A stretch of DNA of 64,000 nt. It comes from Actinoallomurus purpureus (GTDB lineage Bacteria; Actinomycetota; Actinomycetes; Streptosporangiales; Streptosporangiaceae). The notes below the pieces were generated by a model that made no database searches, had not been told where the DNA came from, and saw only the letters and a program-made list of their open reading frames with translations. Below, piece after piece: positions 50,908 through 57,653 of this stretch (position 1 is the first letter of the stretch; each line of letters begins with the position of its first letter). The translations under genes and the position numbers were made by a program. The stretch lies in assembly GCF_024055795.1 (NCBI RefSeq), contig NZ_JAMXMY010000009.1, positions 1 through 64,000 on the forward strand, read 5' to 3'.

Positions 50908-51768
50908 TCAGACGAACAGGGGCTCGGCCTGGGATCGCTGGACCAGCGCGCTCATCGCATCCTCATCGGGTGCCTGGGCGAAGCGGGAGGCGGCGTCGAG
51001 GACCAGGGGGAGCAGGTCGACGTCGCCGACGCTGTTGACGAAGATGCCGGGCCGGCTCAGCGCCCACCAGACGGCGAGATCGATGTCGTCCTGCCGTTCG
51101 AGCGGCTCGTACCAGGTCGATCGGGTGTGCGGCCGGCCCATCCATGGGCGCAGCGCGATCGACTTGATCGTCTGCATTGCCACCCGCCGTTCCCGACACG
51201 TCTGCTGCAGCGCCTCGAAGTTGCCCGCATAGTAGGGATTGCGCATGGTGATGTAGTTGTACGGGAGCAGGACCGAGTCGAAGTCGAACCTTTCCAAGCT
51301 GCGCCGGTGGGTCGCGGCGATCTGCGTGCCATGGCCGGTCACGCCGATCCAGCGCACGAGTCCTTCCTCACGGGCCGCGAGTGCCGCCTCGATCGCCCCG
51401 CCGGGGCTGAGGGCGACGTCCCACTCGATCGGGTCGGCCAGGGAGTGCAGCTGCCACAGGTCGATGTGGTCGACGCCGAGGCGGTCCAACGATCGGTGAA
51501 GCTCCTCGCGCGCACCGTGCTCCGTACGCTCGCCGGTCTTGGTCGCCAGGAAGAAGCGGTTCGGCTCCCGTCGCAGCAGGGGGCGCAGGCGCACCTCGGC
51601 CTCGCCGTAGGAGGCGGCCACGTCGATGTGGTTGATCCCGTACTGGACAAGGACGTCGAGGGTCTGGTCCGCGACACGCTGGGGCACCGCGCCCAGTGCC
51701 GCGGCTCCGAAGATGACACGGGTGCTGGTGTGGCCGGTGCGCCCGAATTCCGCCGTCTCGATCGGCAT
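50908..51768 (-). CDS. Aldo/keto reductase
   Basis: The 286-residue TIM-barrel protein has the complete catalytic tetrad of the AKR superfamily: D49 and Y54 ([12 protein letters not shown]), K77 (LATKTGE) and H108 (DLWQLHSL). The NADPH-site region contains GVTGHG and NSVGDVD. It reduces aldehydes or ketones with NAD(P)H; the substrate is unknown. It is shorter than the common AKR length of about 320. ATG 51768. Single minus-strand gene, convergent with the PheC-like gene. Confidence 0.88.
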   Translation of the reverse strand: MPIETAEFGRTGHTSTRVIFGAAALGAVPQRVADQTLDVLVQYGINHIDVAASYGEAEVRLRPLLRREPNRFFLATKTGERTEHGAREELHRSLDRLGVDHIDLWQLHSLADPIEWDVALSPGGAIEAALAAREEGLVRWIGVTGHGTQIAATHRRSLERFDFDSVLLPYNYITMRNPYYAGNFEALQQTCRERRVAMQTIKSIALRPWMGRPHTRSTWYEPLERQDDIDLAVWWALSRPGIFVNSVGDVDLLPLVLDAASRFAQAPDEDAMSALVQRSQAEPLFV

Positions 51769-51872
51769 CTGCGGCCCTCTCAGAGAAGCGGGCGTCCTGC
51801 GCCGACGCCTCGTCGGGGAACGGCCCGCGCGGTGAGGTCCACGCTACGCCACCAGCGGCTCTGATCAGCTGA

Positions 51873-52136
51873 GTGATCCTGAGGAATCCCCAGCCATGGC
51901 CCATCGCGCTCGCCCACTACACCGGCCGATCGCCCGCACTCGTCGCGAGCCACGTCACCGCCCGCCACCCCACCGACGCCGAAGCCGCCGCCCTGCATCT
52001 CACACACCACGACGCCGTACTCGTCCGCGACGACACCCACACCGACGCCCACGGCAACCCAATCGACCACACCCGCTCCGTATGGCCCGGCGACACAACC
52101 CGACTCACCGCTCACTACCCACTAGGTGATTCCTGA
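51873..52136 (+). pseudogene. C-terminal UTRA-domain remnant of a GntR regulator
   Basis: The frame encodes RHPTDAEAAALHLTHHDAVL and VRDDTHTDAHGNPIDHTRSV, the last third of a UTRA ligand-binding domain of HutC-type GntR regulators, ending with its natural-looking stop. The winged helix and most of the ligand domain are missing. It marks the left border of a lower-GC patch. Confidence 0.65.
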
Positions 52137-52175
52137 GAATGGCCACCGCAGCGCAAATCGCACAAACGGTGGATA

Positions 52176-52240
52176 GTGGGCGCGCTCCGCGATCCGGTAC
52201 GGATTGCCGAATCTCCGTGGCCAACAGGGAGCGCGCCCAC
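52176..52240. repeat. 13-bp inverted repeat around a 39-bp loop
   Basis: GTGGGCGCGCTCC (52176-52188) and GGAGCGCGCCCAC (52228-52240) are perfect complements, immediately behind the UTRA remnant. They may be a terminator or the ends of a tiny element. Confidence 0.55.
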
Positions 52241-52260
52241 GCCTACCTACCCTGATCAAG

Positions 52261-52448
52261 GCTTAGAGGAGTCAGACGCAGGGAGGTGGTGTTGATGCGA
52301 AGCCCCCGTTCAATAGCTTCTCCACGTTGTCACCGAAACCGAAGAGCTTCGGGCTTCCCTTGACTGGGATGTTTTAGGACAGCTTGACGTCTGGCTCCTC
52401 GCTTAGATGGAGGGAACCGAGATCAGGTGAGCGGTGTTGATGCGAGGC
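52261..52448 (+). repeat. Imperfect direct repeat with two ribosome-site-like small frames
   Basis: Two copies about 140 bp apart run from GCTTAGA (52261 and 52401) to GGTGTTGATGCGA-GC (52288-52303 and 52433-52448). Each ends in a purine-rich ribosome-site-like stretch and an ATG that opens a 22- and a 15-codon frame. The rest of 52137-52490 holds no gene. A leader-peptide or structured-RNA role is speculative. Confidence 0.4.
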
Positions 52449-52490
52449 GAAAGGTTTAATTCCTCTCCGCTCTACCTTGGAGTCTGACCT

Positions 52491-52808
52491 TCAGCTCCTC
52501 GGTGCCCTCCGCCGTACTCTGAAGGACTCGCAACACCTCAGAGTACGGAGCTTAAGCCCATGAAACGCCTTTCGCCGGCGCGCCTCCCCTCTCTTGTACA
52601 GCGGGTTGTCCTTGTTCCCTACTTCCCACAGGAGGTCGAGAGTCCATCTGTCGGGGGAATCAACCTCGGGCTGCAGGCCCAAGACTTCCAACGCCCGAGC
52701 ATGTAGAAGGTTTACGTCTGTTGCTAGGCTTCTGAAGGGAGTGACTTTGGTCCTCGCGCCGAGCGAGAACTGTGCCGAATAGCGGTTTCCTACTTCAGGA
52801 GCGTCCAT
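52491..52808 (-). CDS. Hypothetical protein (105 aa)
   Basis: The 105-residue protein starts at ATG 52808 behind GGAGGAAAGATT and overlaps the upstream ATP-binding-protein gene by 19 bp. It is basic, especially in its C-terminal third (KRGEARRRKAF, RVRRRAPRS), with a helix-like middle (LATDVNLLHARALEVLGL). Its base composition is lower in GC than most of the window, like its neighbours. No family was recognised. The overlap suggests it works with the ATP-binding protein. Confidence 0.6.
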   Translation of the reverse strand: MDAPEVGNRYSAQFSLGARTKVTPFRSLATDVNLLHARALEVLGLQPEVDSPDRWTLDLLWEVGNKDNPLYKRGEARRRKAFHGLKLRTLRCCESFRVRRRAPRS

Positions 52809-53239
52809 ACAATCTTTCCTCCTCCCATTTCTAGCTTCGGAAGCCAGTAGCCCCACTTCAAACAGAGGTCCTCAACCATGTGAAGTCCTCTTCCGGACTC
52901 CTCTAACTCGTAATTGCGTTTTTGGGGCGTCTGAAGGGACCAATCCCACACTTCGATGAGCGGAATTCCGTCCTGATTCGTGATGTCGATCCAGAATTTA
53001 GGGCGGTTGGAAAAGATTTTGATGCCCTCGTCGAGCTTGTAGCCGTAAACGTGCCTAAGAACGTTGGTCACCAGCTCGCAGCCAATGAGTTGTCCCACGA
53101 AGGCGAGATCGGGACGGCCCATGCACGTCAGTCGATGCTTAATCATGTCCCTGGCGAAGCCAGCCGCCTGAGGGATGGGCGACAGGATGATCTTGGAGGC
53201 TCCGGGAGGAGCTATCTCTCGTGCTACGACGTTCGGCAT
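52790..53239 (-). CDS. ATP-binding protein (HATPase_c_2, anti-sigma-factor kinase-like)
   Basis: The 149-residue protein is a GHKL ATPase domain of the RsbW/SpoIIAB type: N-box ELVTNVLRHVYG and G-box SGRGLHMVEDLC are clear, with ITNQDGIPLIEVWD between. Actinomycetes hold dozens of such genes next to DUF5753-HTH/DUF397 genes. They are thought to act as partner-switch kinases or regulators of the HTH protein. ATG 53239 has GAGGTGG upstream; a longer form to 53305 is less likely. It is divergent from the HTH gene. Confidence 0.82.
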   Translation of the reverse strand: MPNVVAREIAPPGASKIILSPIPQAAGFARDMIKHRLTCMGRPDLAFVGQLIGCELVTNVLRHVYGYKLDEGIKIFSNRPKFWIDITNQDGIPLIEVWDWSLQTPQKRNYELEESGRGLHMVEDLCLKWGYWLPKLEMGGGKIVWTLLK

Positions 53240-53402
53240 GGCTGGCCACCTCGTCTGTTTCCAGGCTGTTCGATCCCGTTCTGAGTCGTTCCGTGGCATC
53301 CGCATTCGTCCGGACGTATTCGGAAGCGTTGACTTGGAGTATGGACCTGTGGTGGAAGCCGAGGTACCATTCCCGGAACTAATGGAAAGGTTCGGAGGGT
53401 AG

Positions 53403-54215
53403 ATGGTGAGTGGTCAGCGCTTCGATCCGGACTCTGACCCGTGGGACTGGCTATTAGATGACCTGCGGTTTCACGTCCAGAAGTCCGGGATGTCCTATGC
53501 AGCCCTGGCGAGGCTGCTGGAACGTAGCTCTTCCAATGTTTCCAACATCATGGCCGGTAGGAGGCGCATCAAGGAGAGGGACGCAGAGCAGCTAGACCGC
53601 TGCTGGGAGCTGGGGAACCACTTCGTCCGACTGGTCCGGAACGCCAGTCGGGAGGGGAACAAGGAGCGAGAGTGGTTCAAGGCTTACCTTGATCACGAGG
53701 CGGCAGCCAACACGATCAAGACCTATGAAGCCCTGGCCGTGCCAGGACTCTTCCAACTCCCTGAGTACGCTGCTGCTCTGATCAGAGCGCTAGGTGCCCC
53801 GGACGAAGAGGATCAAGTTGAGAGGAGGATGGCCCGACAGTCCATCCTTAGCAAGAAACCTGCCCCTGCCATCTGGGTGCTGATCTCGCAGAACGCTTTG
53901 GATTGGCCCGTTGGAGGGTCGGAGGTCATGCTCAAGCAGCTTTCTCACCTGCTTGAGCTGGCTGAGCTGCCTCACGTCAGCGTCAGAGTCCTCTCGCGAT
54001 CCTCTGGGGCGCACGCTGGCTTCGATGGAAGCTTCACCCTGATCTACGGAGAGTCAGGAGACGTTGCATACACTGAGTCTCCTGGCCGTGGACGTCTAGT
54101 AGAGTCTGCCTCCGAGGTCAGAGAGTATTGGAACAGGTACGACCGAATCGGAGAGATGGCCCTGCCTGTCGCCCCCTCCCTTCAGCTGATCAGAGAGGCC
54201 ATGGAGGCTCTGTGA
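53403..54215 (+). CDS. XRE-family HTH protein with DUF5753 domain
   Basis: The 270-residue protein has an N-terminal Cro/C1 helix-turn-helix (MSYAALARLLERSSSNVSNI, residues about 28-50) and a DUF5753 domain: LEALAVPGLFQ-like YEALAVPGLFQLPEYAAALI, RRMARQSILSKKPAP, VRVLSRSSGAHAGFDGSFTL and the final REYWNRYDRIGEMAL. Members regulate differentiation or antibiotic genes in streptomycetes. Its stop overlaps a short DUF397 gene (GTGA) and it is divergent from the ATP-binding-protein gene, the canonical three-gene module. Confidence 0.9.
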   Translation: MVSGQRFDPDSDPWDWLLDDLRFHVQKSGMSYAALARLLERSSSNVSNIMAGRRRIKERDAEQLDRCWELGNHFVRLVRNASREGNKEREWFKAYLDHEAAANTIKTYEALAVPGLFQLPEYAAALIRALGAPDEEDQVERRMARQSILSKKPAPAIWVLISQNALDWPVGGSEVMLKQLSHLLELAELPHVSVRVLSRSSGAHAGFDGSFTLIYGESGDVAYTESPGRGRLVESASEVREYWNRYDRIGEMALPVAPSLQLIREAMEAL

Positions 54216-54307
54216 TGGAAACTCAAGATGGGTGGCGGAAATCCCGCCACAGCGGAAATTCTGGGAACTGCGTAGAGGTCAAAGTGGTGGACTCCGAGTC
54301 CGCCTGA
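54212..54307 (+). CDS. Short DUF397-like protein (about 30 aa, truncated)
   Basis: Starting with GTG 54212 (overlapping the HTH stop) or ATG 54215, the frame reads METQDGWRKSRHSGNSGNC and VEVKVVDSESA, then a stop. WRKSRHSG-NCVEV is the N-terminal half of DUF397, the small partner of DUF5753 regulators; normal members are 60-80 residues and end with a W-x-x-F motif that is missing here. A shortened or inactive copy is likely. Confidence 0.65.
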   Translation: MMETQDGWRKSRHSGNSGNCVEVKVVDSESA

Positions 54308-54519
54308 TTGGTCAAACTAAGAGACCCCACGGTTTGAGGGATATCCCGCCCTTGCAGAGCAATAGCCGCTGAGACGTCCGTCGGGTGGTCAGTCGGCTCT
54401 GTGAGGATTTTCCCTACAGGGTCAAGGCGCGCCACAGGCGCGCAGCCTGCGGGGACGGCGACGCCGGCAGACTCCGCTTCGCCCGCCCCTACGGGGTGGC
54501 CTACGGCGATCAACCGCCC

Positions 54520-54780
54520 TCACCTCCCGTAGTCAGGAAACGGCCGGGCGGGAAAGGGCAGGCCCGCCGGAATCCGGGCTGCGGGCGGCGCTCCACGCCG
54601 TCCTCGCCCGTCCCGGCGGCCTGCCACCCCGCCCTCCGCCCCTGCCACGAGTCGTGCCCGCGTGGCCATGCGCACCCTCCCGGAGTTAGCCGCGCGCTTG
54701 CCGTCTGGTGCGGTGACCACGAACGTATGCCGGGTGTGGTCATGCGCCAGTCGGCATACGCGGTGTCGGCACCAGAGCAT
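54520..54780 (-). CDS. Possible small Cys/His-containing protein (86 aa)
   Basis: The frame begins MLWCRHRVCRLAHDHTRHTF, then VVTAPDGKRAANSGRVRMAT, and ends Pro-rich. The spaced Cys/His residues look like a small metal-binding element of the kind found in mobile-element proteins, but no family can be named. It lies just behind an intrinsic terminator and lacks a good ribosome site, so it may not be expressed. Confidence 0.25.
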   Translation of the reverse strand: MLWCRHRVCRLAHDHTRHTFVVTAPDGKRAANSGRVRMATRARLVAGAEGGVAGRRDGRGRRGAPPAARIPAGLPFPARPFPDYGR

Positions 54781-54785
54781 CCGCG

Positions 54786-54812
54786 AAAAACGGGAGGGGT
54801 CGCCCCCTCCCG
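54786..54812 (-). terminator. Intrinsic terminator of the 69-aa gene
   Basis: On the minus strand CGGGAGGGG and CCCCTCCCG form a perfect stem around a short loop, followed by TTTTT (complement of 54786-54790), 33 nt behind the stop at 54845. Confidence 0.8.
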
Positions 54813-54844
54813 CCGTACTTTCTGAGCGCCTAGGACGGCGCGCT

Positions 54845-55054
54845 TCACCCCCCGGCCCGCTCGGTCATGGCCGTCAGTGCCCCCAAGACCGCTTCGGTTT
54901 GCGGGAGGGGAGGTACCTTTTCAGGGTCACGTGCATTGGCGACCCACCGTGCGTGAGCAGCGATTTCCAGGGCCCCTGCCCTATGCTCGCGGCTCGCCAT
55001 AGCGAGCGCTTCCGCCTTCGCCGCCACTGCCTCGAAGTGCTGCTTGAGCGACAT
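54845..55054 (-). CDS. Small helical protein (69 aa)
   Basis: The 69-residue frame starts MSLKQHFEAVAAKAEALAMA at ATG 55054 with GAGAGGCGG upstream. It is alanine- and charge-rich, predicted nearly all helical (HRAGALEIAAHARWVANARD), and ends shortly before an intrinsic terminator. Comparable short proteins occur in actinomycete integrative elements, but no function can be given. The frame stays open further upstream without support. Confidence 0.5.
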   Translation of the reverse strand: MSLKQHFEAVAAKAEALAMASREHRAGALEIAAHARWVANARDPEKVPPLPQTEAVLGALTAMTERAGG

Positions 55055-55312
55055 CGTGGCCGCCTCTCGGTTGACGTGAACGTTAGCGGCTGTTGCCGTC
55101 ACCACTGTTACTGTCCGCAGGGTCTTGTTTTGCGCCAGCAGCGTGCCAACCGACTGACGTCGCCCTGAGTAGCGCTGAAGCCGACATCCCCCGCCGTGGT
55201 GGACGCCCACCGCCGAAGCCCTCTCACCGGGGAATTTCGTGATCATCGAGAGTGACTAATAAAAGAAGTGAGCCTTCCCGGCCCGGTGGGGCGGCCTGGG
55301 GGAGAACGGCGG

Positions 55313-55343
55313 GGAGCCGCCCCCGTGGACCGGGGGCGGCTCC
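55313..55343 (-). terminator. Hairpin after the arabinofuranosidase gene
   Basis: GGAGCCGCCCCCG (55313-55325) pairs perfectly with CGGGGGCGGCTCC (55331-55343), 17 bp behind the minus-strand stop at 55361. Confidence 0.75.
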
Positions 55344-55360
55344 GCTCAGGTCGCCGGCGG

Positions 55361-56914
55361 CTATGCCCAGGGCTGTTCGACGGCCCAGCTCACGTCGTCG
55401 GCCCAGGACGTGGAGCTGTCGAAGTCGTGCGAGCCGCCGTTGCCGGCGATGTAGACGGTGTTGTTGTAGTGGCGGATGTACCGGTCCGGGTAGTTGTAGG
55501 AGGCGAGCGAGGTGCCCTGGCCGCTCTTGCCGGCCTGCGGGCAGAAGGTGGCGTCCGCGGCGAACAGGGAGCTGCCGTCGTTGTGCTGCCGGTACACCTG
55601 GTAGTTCTGGTGCCGCAGGTAGTCGCCGGGGTAGTTCTTCGACTCGAAGGACACGCAGGAGCTGTTGGCCAGGCCGCCGTGCACGATCCACGTGGCGTCG
55701 TCCTTGTCGAGAGACGAGCTCGACGAGGTGATCACCGACGTGATGGCTTGGTCGTTCTGGTGACGGATGTAGCGGTCGGTGCAGCAGGACGTCGTCGCGC
55801 GCAGCGAGACCGACGAGCCGGGGGTGAGCGTTCCGCCCGTGCCGCCACCGCTCGACGTCGAGTATCCGGCGGCGACGACGCCGGCCTGTACCGCGTTCTC
55901 GGTGGCGTCCGACGGATAGCCGGAGGTCATCACGCCTTCGTAGAAGGTACCGGCGGAACTCTTGCTGTTGTCGCCGCCGATTCCGAGGATGATGGCCCCC
56001 TCCTTGTGCATCGGGTTGTAGCCCGAGACGTTGGGGCGTACGCCGTTGTAGAAGGTCGACAGGCTGCCGGACTGCGCGTTGCCGCCGCGGATGGCCCAGT
56101 GGTTCGGCTCGCCCTTGACGATGGCGGTCAGGTACCGGTAGTTGACCGTCGGGTCGTTCGCGTTGTAACCCGCGTTCACGCCGGAGAACAGGCCGTTCTC
56201 GAGGTCGGCCATGACCCAGGGGCCGTTGCCCGATCCGTAACCCCAGACCTTGATGTTTCCGAAGTAAATGGCTTCCATGTGGCCGTTGCCGGTGTCGTTG
56301 CTGCTCGTCTCGGCGTTGCCGTAGTCGAAGCAGCAGCCGCCGTTGTAGTGCGTGCCGTCGAAGACCGCGTACATCCCTTCTGGTTGGTCTCCGGTCGCGA
56401 TGCCCGAGGTGTGGTTGTTGCGGTAGCCGGTGCCGGGAGCCACGTAGACGCCGTAGGCCTTGTGGCCGTTGATCGTGGTAGGCGCCGCGGTCGCATTCGC
56501 GAGGTTGTCAGGACCGCCGGCCGCCCCGCCCCCGGGTGCCTGGGTGAGGTGGTTACCGCGACCGGACTGGTCGTAAATGATGGTGATGAGGCAGGTCGTG
56601 CCGGAACAGAACGAATCCTGCGTGGCGGCGTTGGCGTATCCGCCGGCGCTCAGCACGCCGATGTCCCGGGTGGCGTTGTCCGAGGAGCGGCGCACCTGGT
56701 AAAGCGCCCCGTTGTAGGAGGCGTACAGGGCGCGGGTCGTGCTGTGCGCCGCCACGCACGGCGTGCCGCCGGCCGCGTAGATGTCACACGGCTGCGACGT
56801 CGCGGCACGTGACGGCGTGGAGACGCCGGCCAGCAGGCCGACGGCGAGCGCGACCGCCGCGCCCGCCGACATCAGTGCTTTTCGGGTGCGAGGAAGTCGT
56901 GACAGAACATTCAT
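55361..56914 (-). CDS. Secreted alpha-L-arabinofuranosidase (GH54 - CBM42)
   Basis: The 517-residue precursor has a signal peptide (ALMSAGAAVALAVGLLAG), then the GH54 beta-sandwich catalytic domain (about 40-370; QPCDIYAAGGTPCVAAHSTT, LITIIYDQSGRGNHLTQAP, GGCCFDYGNAE with the vicinal cysteines of the family, and TVNYRYLTAIVKGEPNHWA). After a Gly/Thr linker comes CBM42, a beta-trefoil binding arabinose side chains (about 385-517; repeated DRYIRHQN, GDYLRHQNYQV, DRYIRHYNNTV). It removes arabinose from arabinoxylan or arabinan. ATG 56914 behind GAGAGG starts at the signal peptide. Single gene. Confidence 0.92.
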   Translation of the reverse strand: MNVLSRLPRTRKALMSAGAAVALAVGLLAGVSTPSRAATSQPCDIYAAGGTPCVAAHSTTRALYASYNGALYQVRRSSDNATRDIGVLSAGGYANAATQDSFCSGTTCLITIIYDQSGRGNHLTQAPGGGAAGGPDNLANATAAPTTINGHKAYGVYVAPGTGYRNNHTSGIATGDQPEGMYAVFDGTHYNGGCCFDYGNAETSSNDTGNGHMEAIYFGNIKVWGYGSGNGPWVMADLENGLFSGVNAGYNANDPTVNYRYLTAIVKGEPNHWAIRGGNAQSGSLSTFYNGVRPNVSGYNPMHKEGAIILGIGGDNSKSSAGTFYEGVMTSGYPSDATENAVQAGVVAAGYSTSSGGGTGGTLTPGSSVSLRATTSCCTDRYIRHQNDQAITSVITSSSSSLDKDDATWIVHGGLANSSCVSFESKNYPGDYLRHQNYQVYRQHNDGSSLFAADATFCPQAGKSGQGTSLASYNYPDRYIRHYNNTVYIAGNGGSHDFDSSTSWADDVSWAVEQPWA

Positions 56915-57200
56915 GATGAGCCTCTCGTCCGCTTTCAGGCAGGAGCAGCCTGAAAGCGGCACCATCAAGAGTCGAGCGTCGAATCGAAATTGGATCGGTC
57001 CTCTTTGCCGAGGCTTATTAACACCGTCTTCGCTAGTGTTCCGCCGAAGCAATCGAGCCTGACCGGCCTGCTCAGTGCGCGCGATCGTCGGGTGCGAGGG
57101 TGTGCGTGGTCGCCACCGTCCGATGTCGGCAGCAGGACGACATTCATCTACGGCGCTCGGCTGCGCATTTTTCCGTCTCCTCCAGGACTCCGCCATTCAA

Positions 57201-57218
57201 TGTTCGGTATATCGAACA
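57201..57218. promoter_or_regulatory. Palindromic operator upstream of the arabinofuranosidase
   Basis: TGTTCG (57201-57206) and CGAACA (57213-57218) are perfect arms around a 6-bp AT-rich centre, 287 bp upstream of the GH54 start, in a locally AT-rich patch. It has the form of a LacI- or GntR-type operator. The remaining leader from 56915 has no gene. Confidence 0.5.
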
Positions 57219-57653
57219 ATATTCGGAAGCGGTCGCCTGGACGTTAAGACGCCTGTTACGGCCTGTCAACGGCCTTTCATCGATTACTTGACGGACTGCC
57301 CGACCAGAGCGTCAACACCCTCTGTCGGCGAACCGGCGATGACCAGGCCTCGATGCGGACCCGGCGCACGCCGGCGGGCCGCCGGCCACCGGTCCGTAGC
57401 GCGTCAGGAAGGCTCTCGGCGGCCGGTGTCCGTACGTAGTCGCGGGCCGGCTGGTGCCCGGTGATGAGCGCGGGGCATGAGTGCCATGGCCCGGCTCCGA
57501 CCCGCCAGTTGCCATGGCGTGCTCGCAGTCACCGAGCTCGGCTTGGTATGCCTCGTCCATCTTTTGAACAGAAAACTGGTTGAGCTGGAGTTTTGAGGTC
57601 GCCGATGCCTGCGGAGCCGTCCTTGGGGATCAACTTCACCTCACCGCCGGCGT
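57219..57653. other. Intergenic region with possible remnant
   Basis: No intact gene is supported. Near the right end the minus strand reads NPANETVNAGGEVKLIPKDG followed by a short tail; this protein-like piece has no start or family. The lipase-like gene stop lies directly next to it. Confidence 0.35.

Larger units (their letters stand above)
54308..54844. other. GC-rich intergenic region
   Basis: After the DUF397 stop the composition returns to high GC. The region holds a possible minus-strand small gene (54520-54780) and a terminator (54786-54812). Nothing else is supported. Confidence 0.4.

Noticed and set aside
52176-52240. Inverted repeat as insertion-sequence termini
   Set aside because: Only 39 bp lie between the arms, with no transposase and no target duplication seen; a hairpin is the simpler reading.
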